Of a stretch of DNA of 64,000 nucleotides, positions 1 to 9,499 are shown in pieces. The stretch's first letter is position 1; each line of letters starts with the position of its first letter. This stretch comes from Pseudomonas syringae KCTC 12500 (GTDB lineage Bacteria; Pseudomonadota; Gammaproteobacteria; Pseudomonadales; Pseudomonadaceae), in assembly GCF_000507185.2 (NCBI RefSeq), contig NZ_AYTM02000002.1, forward strand, positions 2,379,501-2,443,500. Reading direction: 5' to 3'. The notes beneath the pieces are model-generated. The model was not told the DNA's origin, searched no databases, and was given only the letters and a program-made list of their open reading frames with translations. The translations under genes and the position numbers were made by a program.

Positions 1-817
1 CTTTGGCCGGTGCCTTGACGGGCGCTTTCACAGGCGCTTTCGCCGCAGGTTTGGCGGCCGCCGCTTTTGCTGCTGCTGGTTTGGCAGCGCTGCTGGCGGT
101 GGTCTTGGCAGCCGGCGCCTTGGTGGCAGCAGGCTTGGCCGCAGCCGGTTTGGCGGCAGCTGTCCTGGCTGCGACAGGCTTGGCTGCTGCAGTCGTGCGG
201 GCGGCCGGTTTGGCAGCGGCTTTTACCGGGGCCTTGGCAGCAGCGGTTTTGACAGCTGGCTTGGCAACTGCGGAAGGCTTGGCTGCGGCTTTGGCGACTG
301 GCTTGGCGGCGGCCGCTTTAACCGGCGCTTTGGCTGCGGTTTTTGCGGGAGCTTTGGCAGTGGGTGTCTTGGCAACAGGTGCCTTGGCGGCGGCTTTAGG
401 CGCGACAGGCTTGGCGTCGCGAGTGGTCAGGATCTTGCCGACCGCTTCTTTCACGCGGCCAATACCCTGGGCCAGTTTCAGGCTTTCCTGGGCATCACGC
501 TTGAGGTGCAGGATGTAAGTGCGGGTTTCGGTCTGACGATCCTTGAGAGCGTCCAGCAACTCTTCCAGCTCGGACACGGCACCTTTGGCCTTGGCCTGCG
601 CCTTGGATTTTCCGGCAGTGGCAGCGTCCTGCAGCTTGATGCGGGAGTTGTGCAGTTTTTCCTGCGCCTTGCCGCGTTGTTTCTCAAGCTTGGCGAGCAG
701 TTTCTCGGCATCAGCCAAGGCTTGGGAACAGGCGTCTTCCAGATGTTCAAGCAAGCTGCCCGATAATTGTTGGAGCAAATGCAACGGAGTATTTACTGGC
801 TTCTTTTTGGCCGACAT
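1..817 (-). CDS. algP: AlgP (AlgR3), histone H1-like alginate regulator, 3' end outside window
   Basis: The ATG at 817 follows a strong GGAGG site. The first ~130 residues are charged and helical (Leu/Lys/Glu-rich, probably coiled coil). From about residue 135 the protein becomes a long lysine/alanine/proline array of KPAA- and KAPVK-type repeats that runs off the window edge, so the C-terminus is not seen. AlgP is a basic, DNA-binding, histone H1-like protein linked to alginate gene (algD) control in P. aeruginosa. Its position next to algQ, algR and argH matches that genus-wide cluster. Low-complexity repeats of this kind vary in length between strains. The large open frames on the opposite strand are shadows of the Ala codons. 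Confidence 0.93.
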   Translation of the reverse strand, partial: MSAKKKPVNTPLHLLQQLSGSLLEHLEDACSQALADAEKLLAKLEKQRGKAQEKLHNSRIKLQDAATAGKSKAQAKAKGAVSELEELLDALKDRQTETRTYILHLKRDAQESLKLAQGIGRVKEAVGKILTTRDAKPVAPKAAAKAPVAKTPTAKAPAKTAAKAPVKAAAAKPVAKAAAKPSAVAKPAVKTAAAKAPVKAAAKPAARTTAAAKPVAARTAAAKPAAAKPAATKAPAAKTTASSAAKPAAAKAAAAKPAAKAPVKAPVKAPAK

Positions 818-1033
818 GACTTACCTCCTGGGTGACGAAATTGCGGCTCATACTAGGCTTCTGCGCGCATCGCCGCTAGGGCATCTTGACAGCATCCATG
901 GGTCCCTGTTGCATACTGAGAGAAATGATTGCTCGACACGATGCAAAGGCATTGTGAAATTCACGTCACAAGACTCGTCACTACTCGCGCTGGCGCAGGC
1001 ATAATCGCTGCCTTCCCAGGCCGGAGAGCATTA

Positions 1034-1711
1034 ATGTCGCGCTACCTGTTAACGTCGTTGTTCCTCTTGCTTCCCCTGGCTCAGGCCGCTGAGGCGCCAC
1101 CGGCGTCCAGTGACGGCCACGATCTCGCCTACAGCCTGGGTGCAAGCCTTGGCGAGCGGTTGCATCAGGAAGTCCCTGATCTGGACCTCAAGGCGTTGGT
1201 AGAAGGCTTGCAGCAGGCTTACCAGGGCAAGCCGCTGGCGCTCAAGCAGGACCGCATCGACCAGATTCTGCGCGAGCATGACGCCGCTATCGCCCAGGCC
1301 GAGACTGCCGGTACGGATGCGCCGACCGAGGCGGCCCTCAAGGCCGAGCGCACGTTCATGGACAGCGAGAAGGCCAAACCGGGTGTGAAGGTGATGGCTG
1401 ACGGCATTCTCATGACCGAGCTGACCCCGGGTACCGGCCCCAAGCCCAGTGCCGATGGCCGGGTTGAAGTGCGTTATGTCGGTCGTTTGCCGGACGGCAC
1501 GATCTTCGATCAGAGCACCCAGCCCCAGTGGTTCCGGCTCGACAGCGTGATCAGCGGCTGGACCAGCGCCTTGCAGAACATGCCGACTGGCGCGAAGTGG
1601 CGGCTGGTGATCCCTTCGGATCAAGCCTATGGCGCCGAGGGCGCTGGTGATCTGATTGATCCGTTTACACCGCTGGTATTTGAAATCGAGCTGGTTGCAG
1701 TTTCACAGTAA
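1034..1711 (+). CDS. Periplasmic FKBP-type peptidyl-prolyl cis-trans isomerase
   Basis: A 225-aa protein. Residues 1-19 form a signal peptide (hydrophobic Leu run, AQA cleavage region), so it should act in the periplasm or be membrane-tethered. Residues ~25-110 resemble the helical N-terminal dimerisation domain of FkpA/Mip proteins. Residues ~125-225 are the FKBP domain, with the V-x-V-x-Y-V-G-R, DGTIFDQS and IPSDQAYG blocks. It should catalyse proline isomerisation and assist folding of exported proteins. I chose the ATG at 1034 because it directly precedes the signal peptide; the open frame extends further upstream but encodes no recognisable sequence. It is divergent from algP across a 216-bp promoter region. 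Confidence 0.9.
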   Translation: MSRYLLTSLFLLLPLAQAAEAPPASSDGHDLAYSLGASLGERLHQEVPDLDLKALVEGLQQAYQGKPLALKQDRIDQILREHDAAIAQAETAGTDAPTEAALKAERTFMDSEKAKPGVKVMADGILMTELTPGTGPKPSADGRVEVRYVGRLPDGTIFDQSTQPQWFRLDSVISGWTSALQNMPTGAKWRLVIPSDQAYGAEGAGDLIDPFTPLVFEIELVAVSQ

Positions 1712-1789
1712 GCGGGCGTAAAACCGGCGTTCAGACATGCGAAAGGGTGCGATAAGCACCCTTGGCGTGTAGCGCTGTCACCGACACGG

Positions 1790-2263
1790 TCACGCCTGAG
1801 CGGCGATCTCTTCCTTGTGCGAGTTGTGCAGCACTTCAATCAGGCAGTCTTCCAGCTCGAAACGCTCGTGCAGCAGTTGCCCCAGCTGATTGAATTCCCG
1901 GGCTACCACCGCCGCATCCGAGCAGTCGCCCTTTTCGCAGCGATCATTGAACGTCAGGGCAAACTTGGTGATGACGTCCAGACGTGGATAGATCGTGTCT
2001 GCCAGTTCGAGCCCACGCTCGTCATTGAACGCCCGGGCTTCATCACCCAGTTGTTCGTAGACTTCAAAGTGCCCGGCAGAGACGTAATCCACAAGAATCC
2101 CGCAGAAGTTCTGCAGGCCCTCGAGGTCGGCTGCCAGCGCTTCGGGCGTGTCGCCCAGCGCGTCATAGGCTTCGACCAGTTCGAGACGGCTTTGAAGCCA
2201 GCGATCGATCAGCTTGTTCACTCCGCCCCAGCGTTCCTGAGCATTCTGACAACTTTCCAGCAT
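1790..2263 (-). CDS. algQ: AlgQ / Rsd family anti-sigma-70 regulator
   Basis: A 157-aa Rsd/AlgQ family protein. It is all-helical and acidic, with the family's N-terminal block [14 protein letters not shown] and a conserved ERFELED segment near the C-terminus. Rsd binds region 4 of sigma-70 and shifts RNA polymerase toward alternative sigma factors; in Pseudomonas AlgQ also affects alginate and siderophore genes. I chose the ATG at 2263 because an AGGGAAGAG-like site precedes it and homologues begin MLESC; the upstream nine codons in frame look non-coding. It lies in the conserved algP-algQ-dsbH-hem neighbourhood. Confidence 0.92.
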   Translation of the reverse strand: MLESCQNAQERWGGVNKLIDRWLQSRLELVEAYDALGDTPEALAADLEGLQNFCGILVDYVSAGHFEVYEQLGDEARAFNDERGLELADTIYPRLDVITKFALTFNDRCEKGDCSDAAVVAREFNQLGQLLHERFELEDCLIEVLHNSHKEEIAAQA

Positions 2264-2437
2264 GGTCTTCTCTCTTCCCTTCAGGGGCATGCAGTCCTGT
2301 GCCGGTCCGGGTGATTAGCCGGGACCAAGCCTGATAAATGCGTCAGGACAGCATATTTCCAGTGACGCGTGCGGCCCAGATTATGCCCGCTCGACAAGGC
2401 CATCAAGGTACGCAGGAGATAAAGTTCATACAAGCGT

Positions 2438-2965
2438 TTAATGGCTGCCCCGATCTCTGGTCGCCAGCCAGTGGCTGAATTCGCTGAAAAGGGGATACAG
2501 CGGCAACAGCGCCAGACCCGTAAAACCCAGCAGACTCCACTCCGGCAGGCTGATACCGAACAGTGTCCAGGTGATTTCGGCGCAAAATAGCGCGTCGCTT
2601 CGCAGCCGGTCGATGCACATGTCCAGGGAGAGCAGGCTCAATACGTGCTCCAGTCTGGTAATAACAGGTATCAATTGATCGGCCGAGGCGGTCTGCAACC
2701 ACACCTGTGTGCCTGCTGTGGCAAGCCCGGCCAGAGCGACCAGCAGAAGCGCCAGGCTGTAGCGCCGCGTGCCTGTCGGGCCAGGGGCGTGGCAGGCAGC
2801 GCAGAGCGCAAGTACGCCACAGATGATGAATGCAGCCCGTTGCACCATGCACAGCGCGCAAGGGTCGAGACCGACAGCTTGCTGCAGGTAAAAGGCGACG
2901 CCAATGATTGATGCACAGGCCAGCGATGCCAGGAAAAACAGAAAGCGTGTGCGAGCCAGATACAT
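2438..2965 (-). CDS. dsbH: DsbB-family quinone-dependent disulfide oxidase (DsbH-like)
   Basis: A 175-aa inner-membrane protein with four predicted transmembrane helices. The first periplasmic loop has the DsbB active-site motif DPCALCMVQR (Cys36, Cys39). DsbB re-oxidises DsbA and passes electrons to quinone. The second loop is atypical: the residue expected at the E. coli Cys104 position is Val, and the only partners are Cys117 and Cys128, set 11 residues apart. P. aeruginosa carries a DsbB paralogue named DsbH beside algQ, so I use that symbol by position. The start at 2965 gives an N-terminus with one positive cluster before helix 1; its RBS is weak, and a start at 3025 is less likely. Confidence 0.85.
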   Translation of the reverse strand: MYLARTRFLFFLASLACASIIGVAFYLQQAVGLDPCALCMVQRAAFIICGVLALCAACHAPGPTGTRRYSLALLLVALAGLATAGTQVWLQTASADQLIPVITRLEHVLSLLSLDMCIDRLRSDALFCAEITWTLFGISLPEWSLLGFTGLALLPLYPLFSEFSHWLATRDRGSH

Positions 2966-3181
2966 GGCAAATCCGTAACAAAGGACGAGACGATTACGGT
3001 AGAGGAAAGGGGGCGGCGCATTCAAGGTGGCGGCGTACGGATGCGTCGCTGTTTACCGAGGAAAAAGAACACACCGCCGCGTGGTTCTTTTACACATGTA
3101 TGTAGGACGATTCTCACGCGTTGAATTTGACGGGGTGGCGAGGCAGCACGGAGAGCCCTCACCGAGGACTCTCCGGTGGAT

Positions 3182-4426
3182 TCACGCCTTGGTCAGCACC
3201 GGCAAGGGGCGCGACAGGAGGCGCTCGTCGAGTAGGCCCAGGCCTTCCTGAAACAGCTGATTGCTGCGATCCGTCTCGCCCAGCTGGCCCAGTAGACGAG
3301 CCAGCTCGGCACAGGTTTCGGGATTGCGTTCCATACGCAGACTGCTCTCCAGATAATCCCGCGCCTTGCCCCACAAGCGGCCTTGCAGACAGATACGTCC
3401 CAGGCTCAGCAACAGGCTTGGATCAGCAGGATGGTGCTTGAGCCAGCCTTCCGCCGCTTGCAGCTGCTTCAACGGATCGGTGCCGCGAACCAGCCCGTAC
3501 AGACGCGCCAGATGGCTGTTGTACTCGCGCTTGAGGGCGCTACGAAGCACCTCTTCAGCCTGGGCTTCGGCACCTAGACGGCGCAATTGATCGGCATACG
3601 CCAGCACCAGTTGCGGCTCCTGACGTTGCGCAGAACCCAGCCCTTGCCAGGCGCTTTCCAGTGAAGGCAGACCGGTCGGTGCGCCTTCGATGCCTTCACT
3701 GTACGCCGCCAGGCTCAGGTTCTCGCCCCAGGCGCGGCGTTCCAGCTCGGCCAGTTCCTTGGGGGGCAGGACCTTGTCCTTGCGCAGTTCCGGCATCAGA
3801 CGGACAACATCGGACCAGTCACCACGTTGCTGATGCAGGCGTTGCAGCTGACGAAGCACCTGTGGGTTATGCGGATGACGCTCTTTCATGGCCAGCAGTG
3901 TGGTCAGCGCACCGTCGGTGTCACCGCGGTCCTGCTGCAGTTGAGCGTGATTCAGGGCGATCGCCAACTCGGCTTGTGGCTGACGCTCGAGCGCGCGTTC
4001 CAGCAAGGCGTCGCAGTCTTCGTAGCGGCCCTGCTCGTTGGCAGCACGTGCAGCACCGATGTAGTAGAGCAGCGGATGAGTATCGGCTTCGGCCGCGCGT
4101 TGCAGATGACGTTGGGCGCTGGACCAGCGGCCCTCGGCAAGGTCCATCTGGCCTTGCTCGATGGCTATTTGCACGCGACGACGGCGGTTGCGACGCGACC
4201 ATGGGTTGACCACGCGGCCTGAGGTCGTCAGCAGGCTGATCAGCAGCCTCAGCAGCGCGATCACCAGCAGCGCAACGACCAGCAGCGCCAGGGTCGCCCA
4301 CAGGCTCGATTCATAGCGGAAGTTCTGATAGGCGATCAGGACATAGCCGGAATGCTCGGCGACGGCGACCCCGATCAGCGCCGCAGCGGCGATCGCGATG
4401 AATAACAGCACATAGAAGCGCTTCAT
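3182..4426 (-). CDS. hemY: HemY, heme biosynthesis-associated TPR membrane protein
   Basis: A 414-aa protein with two N-terminal membrane helices (residues ~4-25 and ~40-65) followed by a basic cytoplasmic segment and a TPR-like helical region to the C-terminus. This is the proteobacterial HemY (HemY_N plus TPR), distinct from the Bacillus protoporphyrinogen oxidase of that name. Its biochemical role in tetrapyrrole synthesis is unsettled; it is thought to be a scaffold or regulator in the membrane. The start overlaps the hemX stop in an ATGA (4423-4426), indicating translational coupling. It is the last gene of the hemC-hemD-hemX-hemY operon. Confidence 0.93.
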   Translation of the reverse strand: MKRFYVLLFIAIAAAALIGVAVAEHSGYVLIAYQNFRYESSLWATLALLVVALLVIALLRLLISLLTTSGRVVNPWSRRNRRRRVQIAIEQGQMDLAEGRWSSAQRHLQRAAEADTHPLLYYIGAARAANEQGRYEDCDALLERALERQPQAELAIALNHAQLQQDRGDTDGALTTLLAMKERHPHNPQVLRQLQRLHQQRGDWSDVVRLMPELRKDKVLPPKELAELERRAWGENLSLAAYSEGIEGAPTGLPSLESAWQGLGSAQRQEPQLVLAYADQLRRLGAEAQAEEVLRSALKREYNSHLARLYGLVRGTDPLKQLQAAEGWLKHHPADPSLLLSLGRICLQGRLWGKARDYLESSLRMERNPETCAELARLLGQLGETDRSNQLFQEGLGLLDERLLSRPLPVLTKA

Positions 4427-5544
4427 CGGCTGGTCCCCTGTTGCGCCTCGGCTGGCTGGCCGGCAGCGTGACGGCGTTCAAGGTAGGCCTGCACGGCGCT
4501 CAGGGTCGGTGCCAGATCTGGTGTCTTCACCGATACCGGCTGGCTGGCAACAGCATCAAGCCCCTGGCCGAGTGCCTTGCCCTGTGGGTCGTCCTGATCG
4601 AAGTTGGCTTTCAGAACGCTTTGCGCTTCGGTGATGGCCTTGGAATAAACCTCGGGCTCGCCGTTAAGCGCTGCCCACTGCGCCTGCTCCAACGCCAGGC
4701 TCAGGGCCAGGCGTACCTGCGAAAGGCTCTGGCCGGCGAGTACCGGGCGGATGTCCTTGTCGGCGTTGAAGTCGATGCGGAAGTAATGGGAGATCTCGTC
4801 CCACCACTGCGACCACCGGCTGGTTTCGGTCTTGTCGGCGGTCAGCCCCATAAGCGACTCGCCTTTGTCTTCGTATTCGGGAGCCAGCTTGTTGAGCTGC
4901 ACAGCCTGCTCACGCAATGCCGCCAGTTGTAGAAACAGCCCCGTGCGGTCCGGCTGCTCGACGCTGCGCAGGGCGGCAAGGCTCTTGGCCAGTTGCCCGC
5001 GGGCAGCGAATGAGCCTGGATCGTCCTGCTCACGCAGAATTTCGTCGGCTCCCTGAACCAGCGCTTGCGCACTGTTGATGTCCTGCAGCGCTGAAAGGCG
5101 CAGGCTGGCCAGACGCAGCAGATGCTCGGCCTCGGCCAGACGCCAGTCCTTGCGGCTCGCCCCCAGCACGGTTTCGAGTCGCTGGCTGAGGCGCTGCTGA
5201 TCGCCTTGCAGTTGCGCGACCAGACGTCGGCTGTCTTCCAGCTGATTGGCTGGCGGGAATTGTGCGATGCGTGCGCTCAGTTGCTGGTCATTCTGCGCCA
5301 GCACCAGGGTCTGTTCCGCGATGTCCTCGACCTGCCCGCGCTGTTGCTGATGCCCGGCCTGCAACATGCGTAGTTGCCAGACTCCCCAGCCGGCGACGGC
5401 GATACCGGCAATTGCCAGCAGCAAGGCCAGGAACACCAGGCCACTGTTGCGGCTGCCGGTGCGCTCGGTGCGGACTGGCTCAGGCTTGGATGCAGGCGTT
5501 TTCAACACCGATTCTTCGTCTTTAGGCAAGGCTGTTTCGCTCAC
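4423..5544 (-). CDS. hemX: HemX, uroporphyrinogen-III C-methyltransferase-like membrane protein
   Basis: A 373-aa protein: a short polar N-terminus, one membrane helix at ~35-57, then a long periplasmic coiled-coil/alpha-helical region. It belongs to the HemX family, often annotated as uroporphyrinogen-III C-methyltransferase although no SAM-binding motif is visible, so catalysis is doubtful. I chose the GTG at 5544 (N-terminus VSETALPKDEES) because an AAAGGATGGG site lies just upstream; an ATG at 5553 is possible but sits too close to that site. It lies between hemD (53 bp upstream) and hemY (ATGA overlap). Confidence 0.9.
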   Translation of the reverse strand: MSETALPKDEESVLKTPASKPEPVRTERTGSRNSGLVFLALLLAIAGIAVAGWGVWQLRMLQAGHQQQRGQVEDIAEQTLVLAQNDQQLSARIAQFPPANQLEDSRRLVAQLQGDQQRLSQRLETVLGASRKDWRLAEAEHLLRLASLRLSALQDINSAQALVQGADEILREQDDPGSFAARGQLAKSLAALRSVEQPDRTGLFLQLAALREQAVQLNKLAPEYEDKGESLMGLTADKTETSRWSQWWDEISHYFRIDFNADKDIRPVLAGQSLSQVRLALSLALEQAQWAALNGEPEVYSKAITEAQSVLKANFDQDDPQGKALGQGLDAVASQPVSVKTPDLAPTLSAVQAYLERRHAAGQPAEAQQGTSR

Positions 5545-5597
5545 GTATCCCATCCTTTGCATTTTGGCGTAATAGCGTAAACGACAGGTGTCGATCA

Positions 5598-6371
5598 TTA
5601 CGCCTTGACGGCAGGCTGAGGTTGTTCCCGCAACGCTGCCAGCAATGCCGCGGCGCTGGCGCCACGACAATCAATAACGGTCCTTGCTCCGGCTGCCCGC
5701 GCAATGCTGGCAACCCGGGGGCTCGGTACAAACAGCGGTAGATCGGCCAGGTCCGGCCATGAATCCCCCGCCAACTGAAGCAAATGTTCAAAACCCTGCC
5801 CACTGCTGACCACCAGCCCGTTCAAGCGTTCCACCGCGACACGTTGCGCCAGGGCGCCGGGCGCATGCTGCGGCAGGTAGCGACGATACAGCGGCAGGTA
5901 ATCAACGCCCACCCCCAGCCCGCGCAGTTGCTCGGCCAACAGTTCGCGCCCCTCGTCACCGCGCATGATCAACACACGGCTTCCCGGTACGGCAATCGCC
6001 TGTTTGAGGCGCGGCAGTTCAAGCAAGGCTTCGCTGTCGTCGCCCTGCTCCGGCCAGCTCGCATCGAGCCCGTAATCAAGCAGTATCTGCCCGGTTGCTG
6101 AACCCACACTGAACCAGGGTTGCAAGGGCGGCTGCGGCCATACTTCGTCGATCAGCTCGATGGCCAGTCGCGCGGCAGGTTTGCTGACCACGATCACTGC
6201 ACAATAATTGAGCAGCTCGAAAATGATCGAACGCTGTGCAGGCGTCAAGGGCAACGGCTCGGTTTCAAGCAGGGGCAGGCTGCTGCTGAAGATACCGTCC
6301 TCGGCCAGCACCCTGGCCAGCCCTGCCGACTCTTCGGCCGGGCGGGTCAGCAGCAGACGCCAGCCACTCAT
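5598..6371 (-). CDS. hemD: Uroporphyrinogen-III synthase
   Basis: A 257-aa HemD family protein with two alternating HemD-type domains. It cyclises hydroxymethylbilane with inversion of ring D to give uroporphyrinogen III, the branch point to heme, siroheme and cobalamin. The N-terminal [13 protein letters not shown] block and the [12 protein letters not shown] segment near residue 185 are typical; overall identity in this family is low, so the operon context carries weight. Its ATG overlaps the hemC stop in an ATGA (6368-6371), consistent with coupled translation of consecutive pathway enzymes. Confidence 0.94.
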   Translation of the reverse strand: MSGWRLLLTRPAEESAGLARVLAEDGIFSSSLPLLETEPLPLTPAQRSIIFELLNYCAVIVVSKPAARLAIELIDEVWPQPPLQPWFSVGSATGQILLDYGLDASWPEQGDDSEALLELPRLKQAIAVPGSRVLIMRGDEGRELLAEQLRGLGVGVDYLPLYRRYLPQHAPGALAQRVAVERLNGLVVSSGQGFEHLLQLAGDSWPDLADLPLFVPSPRVASIARAAGARTVIDCRGASAAALLAALREQPQPAVKA

Positions 6372-7309
6372 TCGTTATTGGCCTCGCCGTAGACCGCTTT
6401 CAGGATGTCGGCGGCGCCCTGCTCCAGCAGCGCTTCGGCCACCTGCACACCCAACGCCTGGGCGGATGTCTGAGGTGCCCGGGCATCCGCGTGCAGCAAC
6501 ACGCTGCCGGATGGATCGCCTACCAGGCCGCGCAACCAGACGTCATCGCCTTCCAGCACGGCGTAGCAAGCGATCGGCACCTGACAGCCACCGTTGAGGT
6601 GCTTGTTCAGCGAACGCTCGGCAATTACGCGCACGGCGGTGTCTTCGTGATGCAGAGGGGCAAGCAGCGCATGAATTTCGGCGTCGACGCTGCGGCATTC
6701 GATACCCACCGCGCCCTGGCCGCCGGCTGGCAGGCTGTCATCGACGCTGATCGCCGAGGTGATACGGTCTTCGAAACCCAGGCGGATCAGGCCAGCGGCA
6801 GCGAGGATGATGGCGTCGTACTCACCGGCATCCAGTTTGGCCAGACGGGTATTGACGTTGCCGCGCAGGAAACGGATCTGCAGATCGGGTCGGCGCGCCA
6901 GCAATTGGGCCTGACGGCGCAGGCTGGAGGTGCCGACAATGCTGCCCGCCGGCAACTGATCCAGGCTGGCAAAGGTGTTGGAGACGAATGCATCGCGCGG
7001 ATCTTCACGCTCGCAGATGCAGAACAGGCCCAGGCCTTGTGGAAAGTCCATTGGCACGTCTTTCATCGAGTGCACGGCGATGTCGGCGTTGTGCTCTAGA
7101 AGCGCGGTTTCCAGTTCCTTGACGAACAGGCCTTTGCCACCGATTTTCGACAGCGGGGAGTCGAGCAGTTTGTCGCCACGGCTGACCATGGGCACCAGCG
7201 TCACGAGCAGGCCGGGGTGGGCCTGTTCCAGGCGAGCCTTGACGTATTCGGCCTGCCAGAGTGCCAGCGCGCTTTTGCGAGTGGCGATGCGGATTTCGCG
7301 AGAGGACAT
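6368..7309 (-). CDS. hemC: Porphobilinogen deaminase (hydroxymethylbilane synthase)
   Basis: A 313-aa enzyme that polymerises four porphobilinogens into hydroxymethylbilane. Recognisable blocks include [16 protein letters not shown] at the N-terminus, [26 protein letters not shown] and, near residue 242, the NGGCQVPIA segment containing the cysteine that carries the dipyrromethane cofactor. I chose the ATG at 7309 because [13 protein letters not shown] matches the family start; the upstream 15 codons lie in promoter DNA. It is the first gene of hemCDXY and follows algR in the same direction after 231 bp, so it probably has its own promoter. Confidence 0.97.
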   Translation of the reverse strand: MSSREIRIATRKSALALWQAEYVKARLEQAHPGLLVTLVPMVSRGDKLLDSPLSKIGGKGLFVKELETALLEHNADIAVHSMKDVPMDFPQGLGLFCICEREDPRDAFVSNTFASLDQLPAGSIVGTSSLRRQAQLLARRPDLQIRFLRGNVNTRLAKLDAGEYDAIILAAAGLIRLGFEDRITSAISVDDSLPAGGQGAVGIECRSVDAEIHALLAPLHHEDTAVRVIAERSLNKHLNGGCQVPIACYAVLEGDDVWLRGLVGDPSGSVLLHADARAPQTSAQALGVQVAEALLEQGAADILKAVYGEANNE

Positions 7310-7540
7310 TGAACAATCCGTACTGAGTGAATGCGACGGATAATAACAGCTCAATCTCGGTCGGGGCGGCTTCGGCGCCGATTGGAACTTGCTTCAGACA
7401 CCAAGCCGATCAATCAAACGGCAGTGCCTGAGGGGCGCATGGGGAAGGCGGCCCGCAGGCCAGCCGAAAAACACATGGATCCGGGATTCTCCCCGTTCCA
7501 TGTATCGGCCTGGGCGCAGAGGCTCCAGAGCGGCCAAGCG

Positions 7541-8287
7541 CTAGAGCTGCTGCATCATTTTGCGGACTCCGGCGACGTGGCGGCGGCTGACGATCAGTGC
7601 ATCGCCATTGAGCCCTCTGAGGAACAGCTGGAAATGCCCCAGCGGGGTGCGCTGCAACCGTTCTATTCGCTCGCGGGCCACCAGCGCATTGCGGTGAATG
7701 CGCACGAAACGGTCGCCGAACTCGTCTTCCAGCGCTTTGAGCGGTTCGTCCAGCAGCACTTCGCCGCCCTCGTGACGCAAGGTCACGTACTTGTGATCGG
7801 CGATAAAGTAGATCACCTGATCCAGGGGAATCAGCTCGATGCCTTTGCGGGTACGCGCGCTGATGTGGCTGCGTGGGCCCGATCCGCTTTCGGCAGCCGG
7901 GCGGGTCAACGCCGCCAGTTGCACGCGGTTTGGCCGCTCGGCCTTTTTCAACGCATCGATAAGGTGCTCGGGACGCACTGGCTTGACCAGATAGCCGACC
8001 GCACTGACCTGGAAAGCTTCCAGGGCGAACTCATCATGGGCGGTGCAAAAGACCACTGCAGGCGGTGCTTCGCGCTCGCACAGTCGCGCTGCGACCTGCA
8101 GGCCATCGAGACCCGGCATGCGGATATCGAGCAGCACTACGTCCGGTTTGTGGGTTTCGATCAGCGCCAAGGCTTCTTCGCCATTGGAAGCGCTGGGTTC
8201 CAGTACTCGATAACCCTCGATTTCATTGACCATGCGGCTCAATCGCTCGCGGGCCAGGGGTTCGTCATCAACGATCAGGACATTCAT
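7541..8287 (-). CDS. algR: AlgR, LytTR-type response regulator
   Basis: A 248-aa regulator with a receiver domain (1-~120: acidic pair at DDEPLAR, phospho-acceptor Asp in VVLLDIRMPGLDG, Lys in LVKPVRP) and a C-terminal LytTR DNA-binding domain (~140-240, with the HRNALVARE segment). In Pseudomonas AlgR activates algD/algC and controls type IV pili, rhamnolipid and virulence genes. The ATG at 8287 overlaps the algZ stop as ATGA (8284-8287), so the kinase and regulator are translationally coupled. [10 protein letters not shown] is the family start. Confidence 0.97.
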   Translation of the reverse strand: MNVLIVDDEPLARERLSRMVNEIEGYRVLEPSASNGEEALALIETHKPDVVLLDIRMPGLDGLQVAARLCEREAPPAVVFCTAHDEFALEAFQVSAVGYLVKPVRPEHLIDALKKAERPNRVQLAALTRPAAESGSGPRSHISARTRKGIELIPLDQVIYFIADHKYVTLRHEGGEVLLDEPLKALEDEFGDRFVRIHRNALVARERIERLQRTPLGHFQLFLRGLNGDALIVSRRHVAGVRKMMQQL

Positions 8288-9366
8288 ATAGCTCTGGCTT
8301 CCTGCGTGAGTCTCGCACAAGGATAGCGTAGACAGGTGTAGTGACGACCGTCACGGCGCTCCACGCTCAGACTGGCATGCGGGCCAAAAAGTGCCGCAAT
8401 TCGTGCGCCTATATTCGTCAGAGCTTGCTGAGTACCGTTGGAAGTCTGCCGATTGGCAACTTCTTCATAGGGATTGCTGACGCTCAATATGAACTCTCCC
8501 CCTTCATAGTTCGCTTCGACTGTTACAACGCCCCCTTCAACCCGCGGAGCAATGCCATAAATCAAAGCGTTTTCAAGTAATGGCTGCAAGGTTAGCTGGG
8601 GGATTGGCAAGTCATCGGGAATTGCACTCACCCTCCAGTCCAACTGTAGACGCTCGCCAAGACGATATTGCTCAATCGATAAATATCGTTTTGCCAATGC
8701 CAGCTCTTCACCCCATGTCACCAGGCTGCCCGGCTTGGCCAGACTGGCGCGAAACAGGTCCGAAAGATCCAGCACCGCCTGCTCGGCCTTGACCGGGTTG
8801 CTGGCCACCAGACTGGCGATACTGTTGAGTGTGTTGAAGAGGAAATGCGGGCGGATGCGCGCCTGCAGCGATTCGATCCTGGCGCGCAGTTCGCCCTGTT
8901 GCTGCTTGCGCCACTGACTCTGCAGATAAAAGTAGCGCAGCATCAGAGCGGACATGATCAGGGCAATCGTCGAGTAGCGCAGATAACGCTCGACCATGCC
9001 GCTGACCGAAATTCGCCCGGTAAGCTGACAGACATCGGTGACGGCTGTGCACAGCAGCGTCAAGCCGACCACCAAAAGGCAGCTGAGCATGCCCGCCAGG
9101 CCCGGCGTCAATCGCGCCAGCCAAGGCCGCAACCCGCACAGCAGCGCTGCGGACAGTAGCACGATCCATTGCACAAACAGCGACATCAACGCCAGGCGTA
9201 CCCAGTCGAAGCCGCTGCGCATCGGTTCTACCAGCACCAGAACCAGAACCAGCAGCTCCGCCAGCACGACGAGCACCAGCAATGCCTGCGGCAGGCACAG
9301 TTCAGGGAGGAAAAAGTCTTTGCCGGGCGCGGGCCGGGCATCGTGTTTCACAGGTTCGATTCGCAT
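8284..9366 (-). CDS. algZ: AlgZ (FimS), LytS-type sensor histidine kinase
   Basis: A 360-aa kinase. Residues ~25-145 hold several membrane helices without a large periplasmic sensor domain. The His_kinase region carries the conserved [10 protein letters not shown] motif with its His, and the ATPase region has the N-box [13 protein letters not shown]; the G boxes are weak, as in other AlgZ/FimS proteins. It is the cognate partner of AlgR in alginate, pilus and virulence control. It is divergent from argH across ~133 bp, which must contain both promoters. Confidence 0.95.
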   Translation of the reverse strand: MRIEPVKHDARPAPGKDFFLPELCLPQALLVLVVLAELLVLVLVLVEPMRSGFDWVRLALMSLFVQWIVLLSAALLCGLRPWLARLTPGLAGMLSCLLVVGLTLLCTAVTDVCQLTGRISVSGMVERYLRYSTIALIMSALMLRYFYLQSQWRKQQQGELRARIESLQARIRPHFLFNTLNSIASLVASNPVKAEQAVLDLSDLFRASLAKPGSLVTWGEELALAKRYLSIEQYRLGERLQLDWRVSAIPDDLPIPQLTLQPLLENALIYGIAPRVEGGVVTVEANYEGGEFILSVSNPYEEVANRQTSNGTQQALTNIGARIAALFGPHASLSVERRDGRHYTCLRYPCARLTQEARAI

Positions 9367-9499
9367 GGCTCCAGTCTCTGCCCTGGCCTCGTCAGCGGCA
9401 AGCTGTCCGGGGATAAAAATGCATCAACCCTGTTATCATCGCGTTCGTTCTTGTGCCAGGTATCGGGCACGTCACTTTCAGTCAGCAACGAGCGAATCC

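Noticed and set aside
3..518. 171-codon Ala/Gly/Leu-rich frame on the plus strand
   Set aside because: It is the complement of the AlgP KPAA repeats; composition alone keeps it open.
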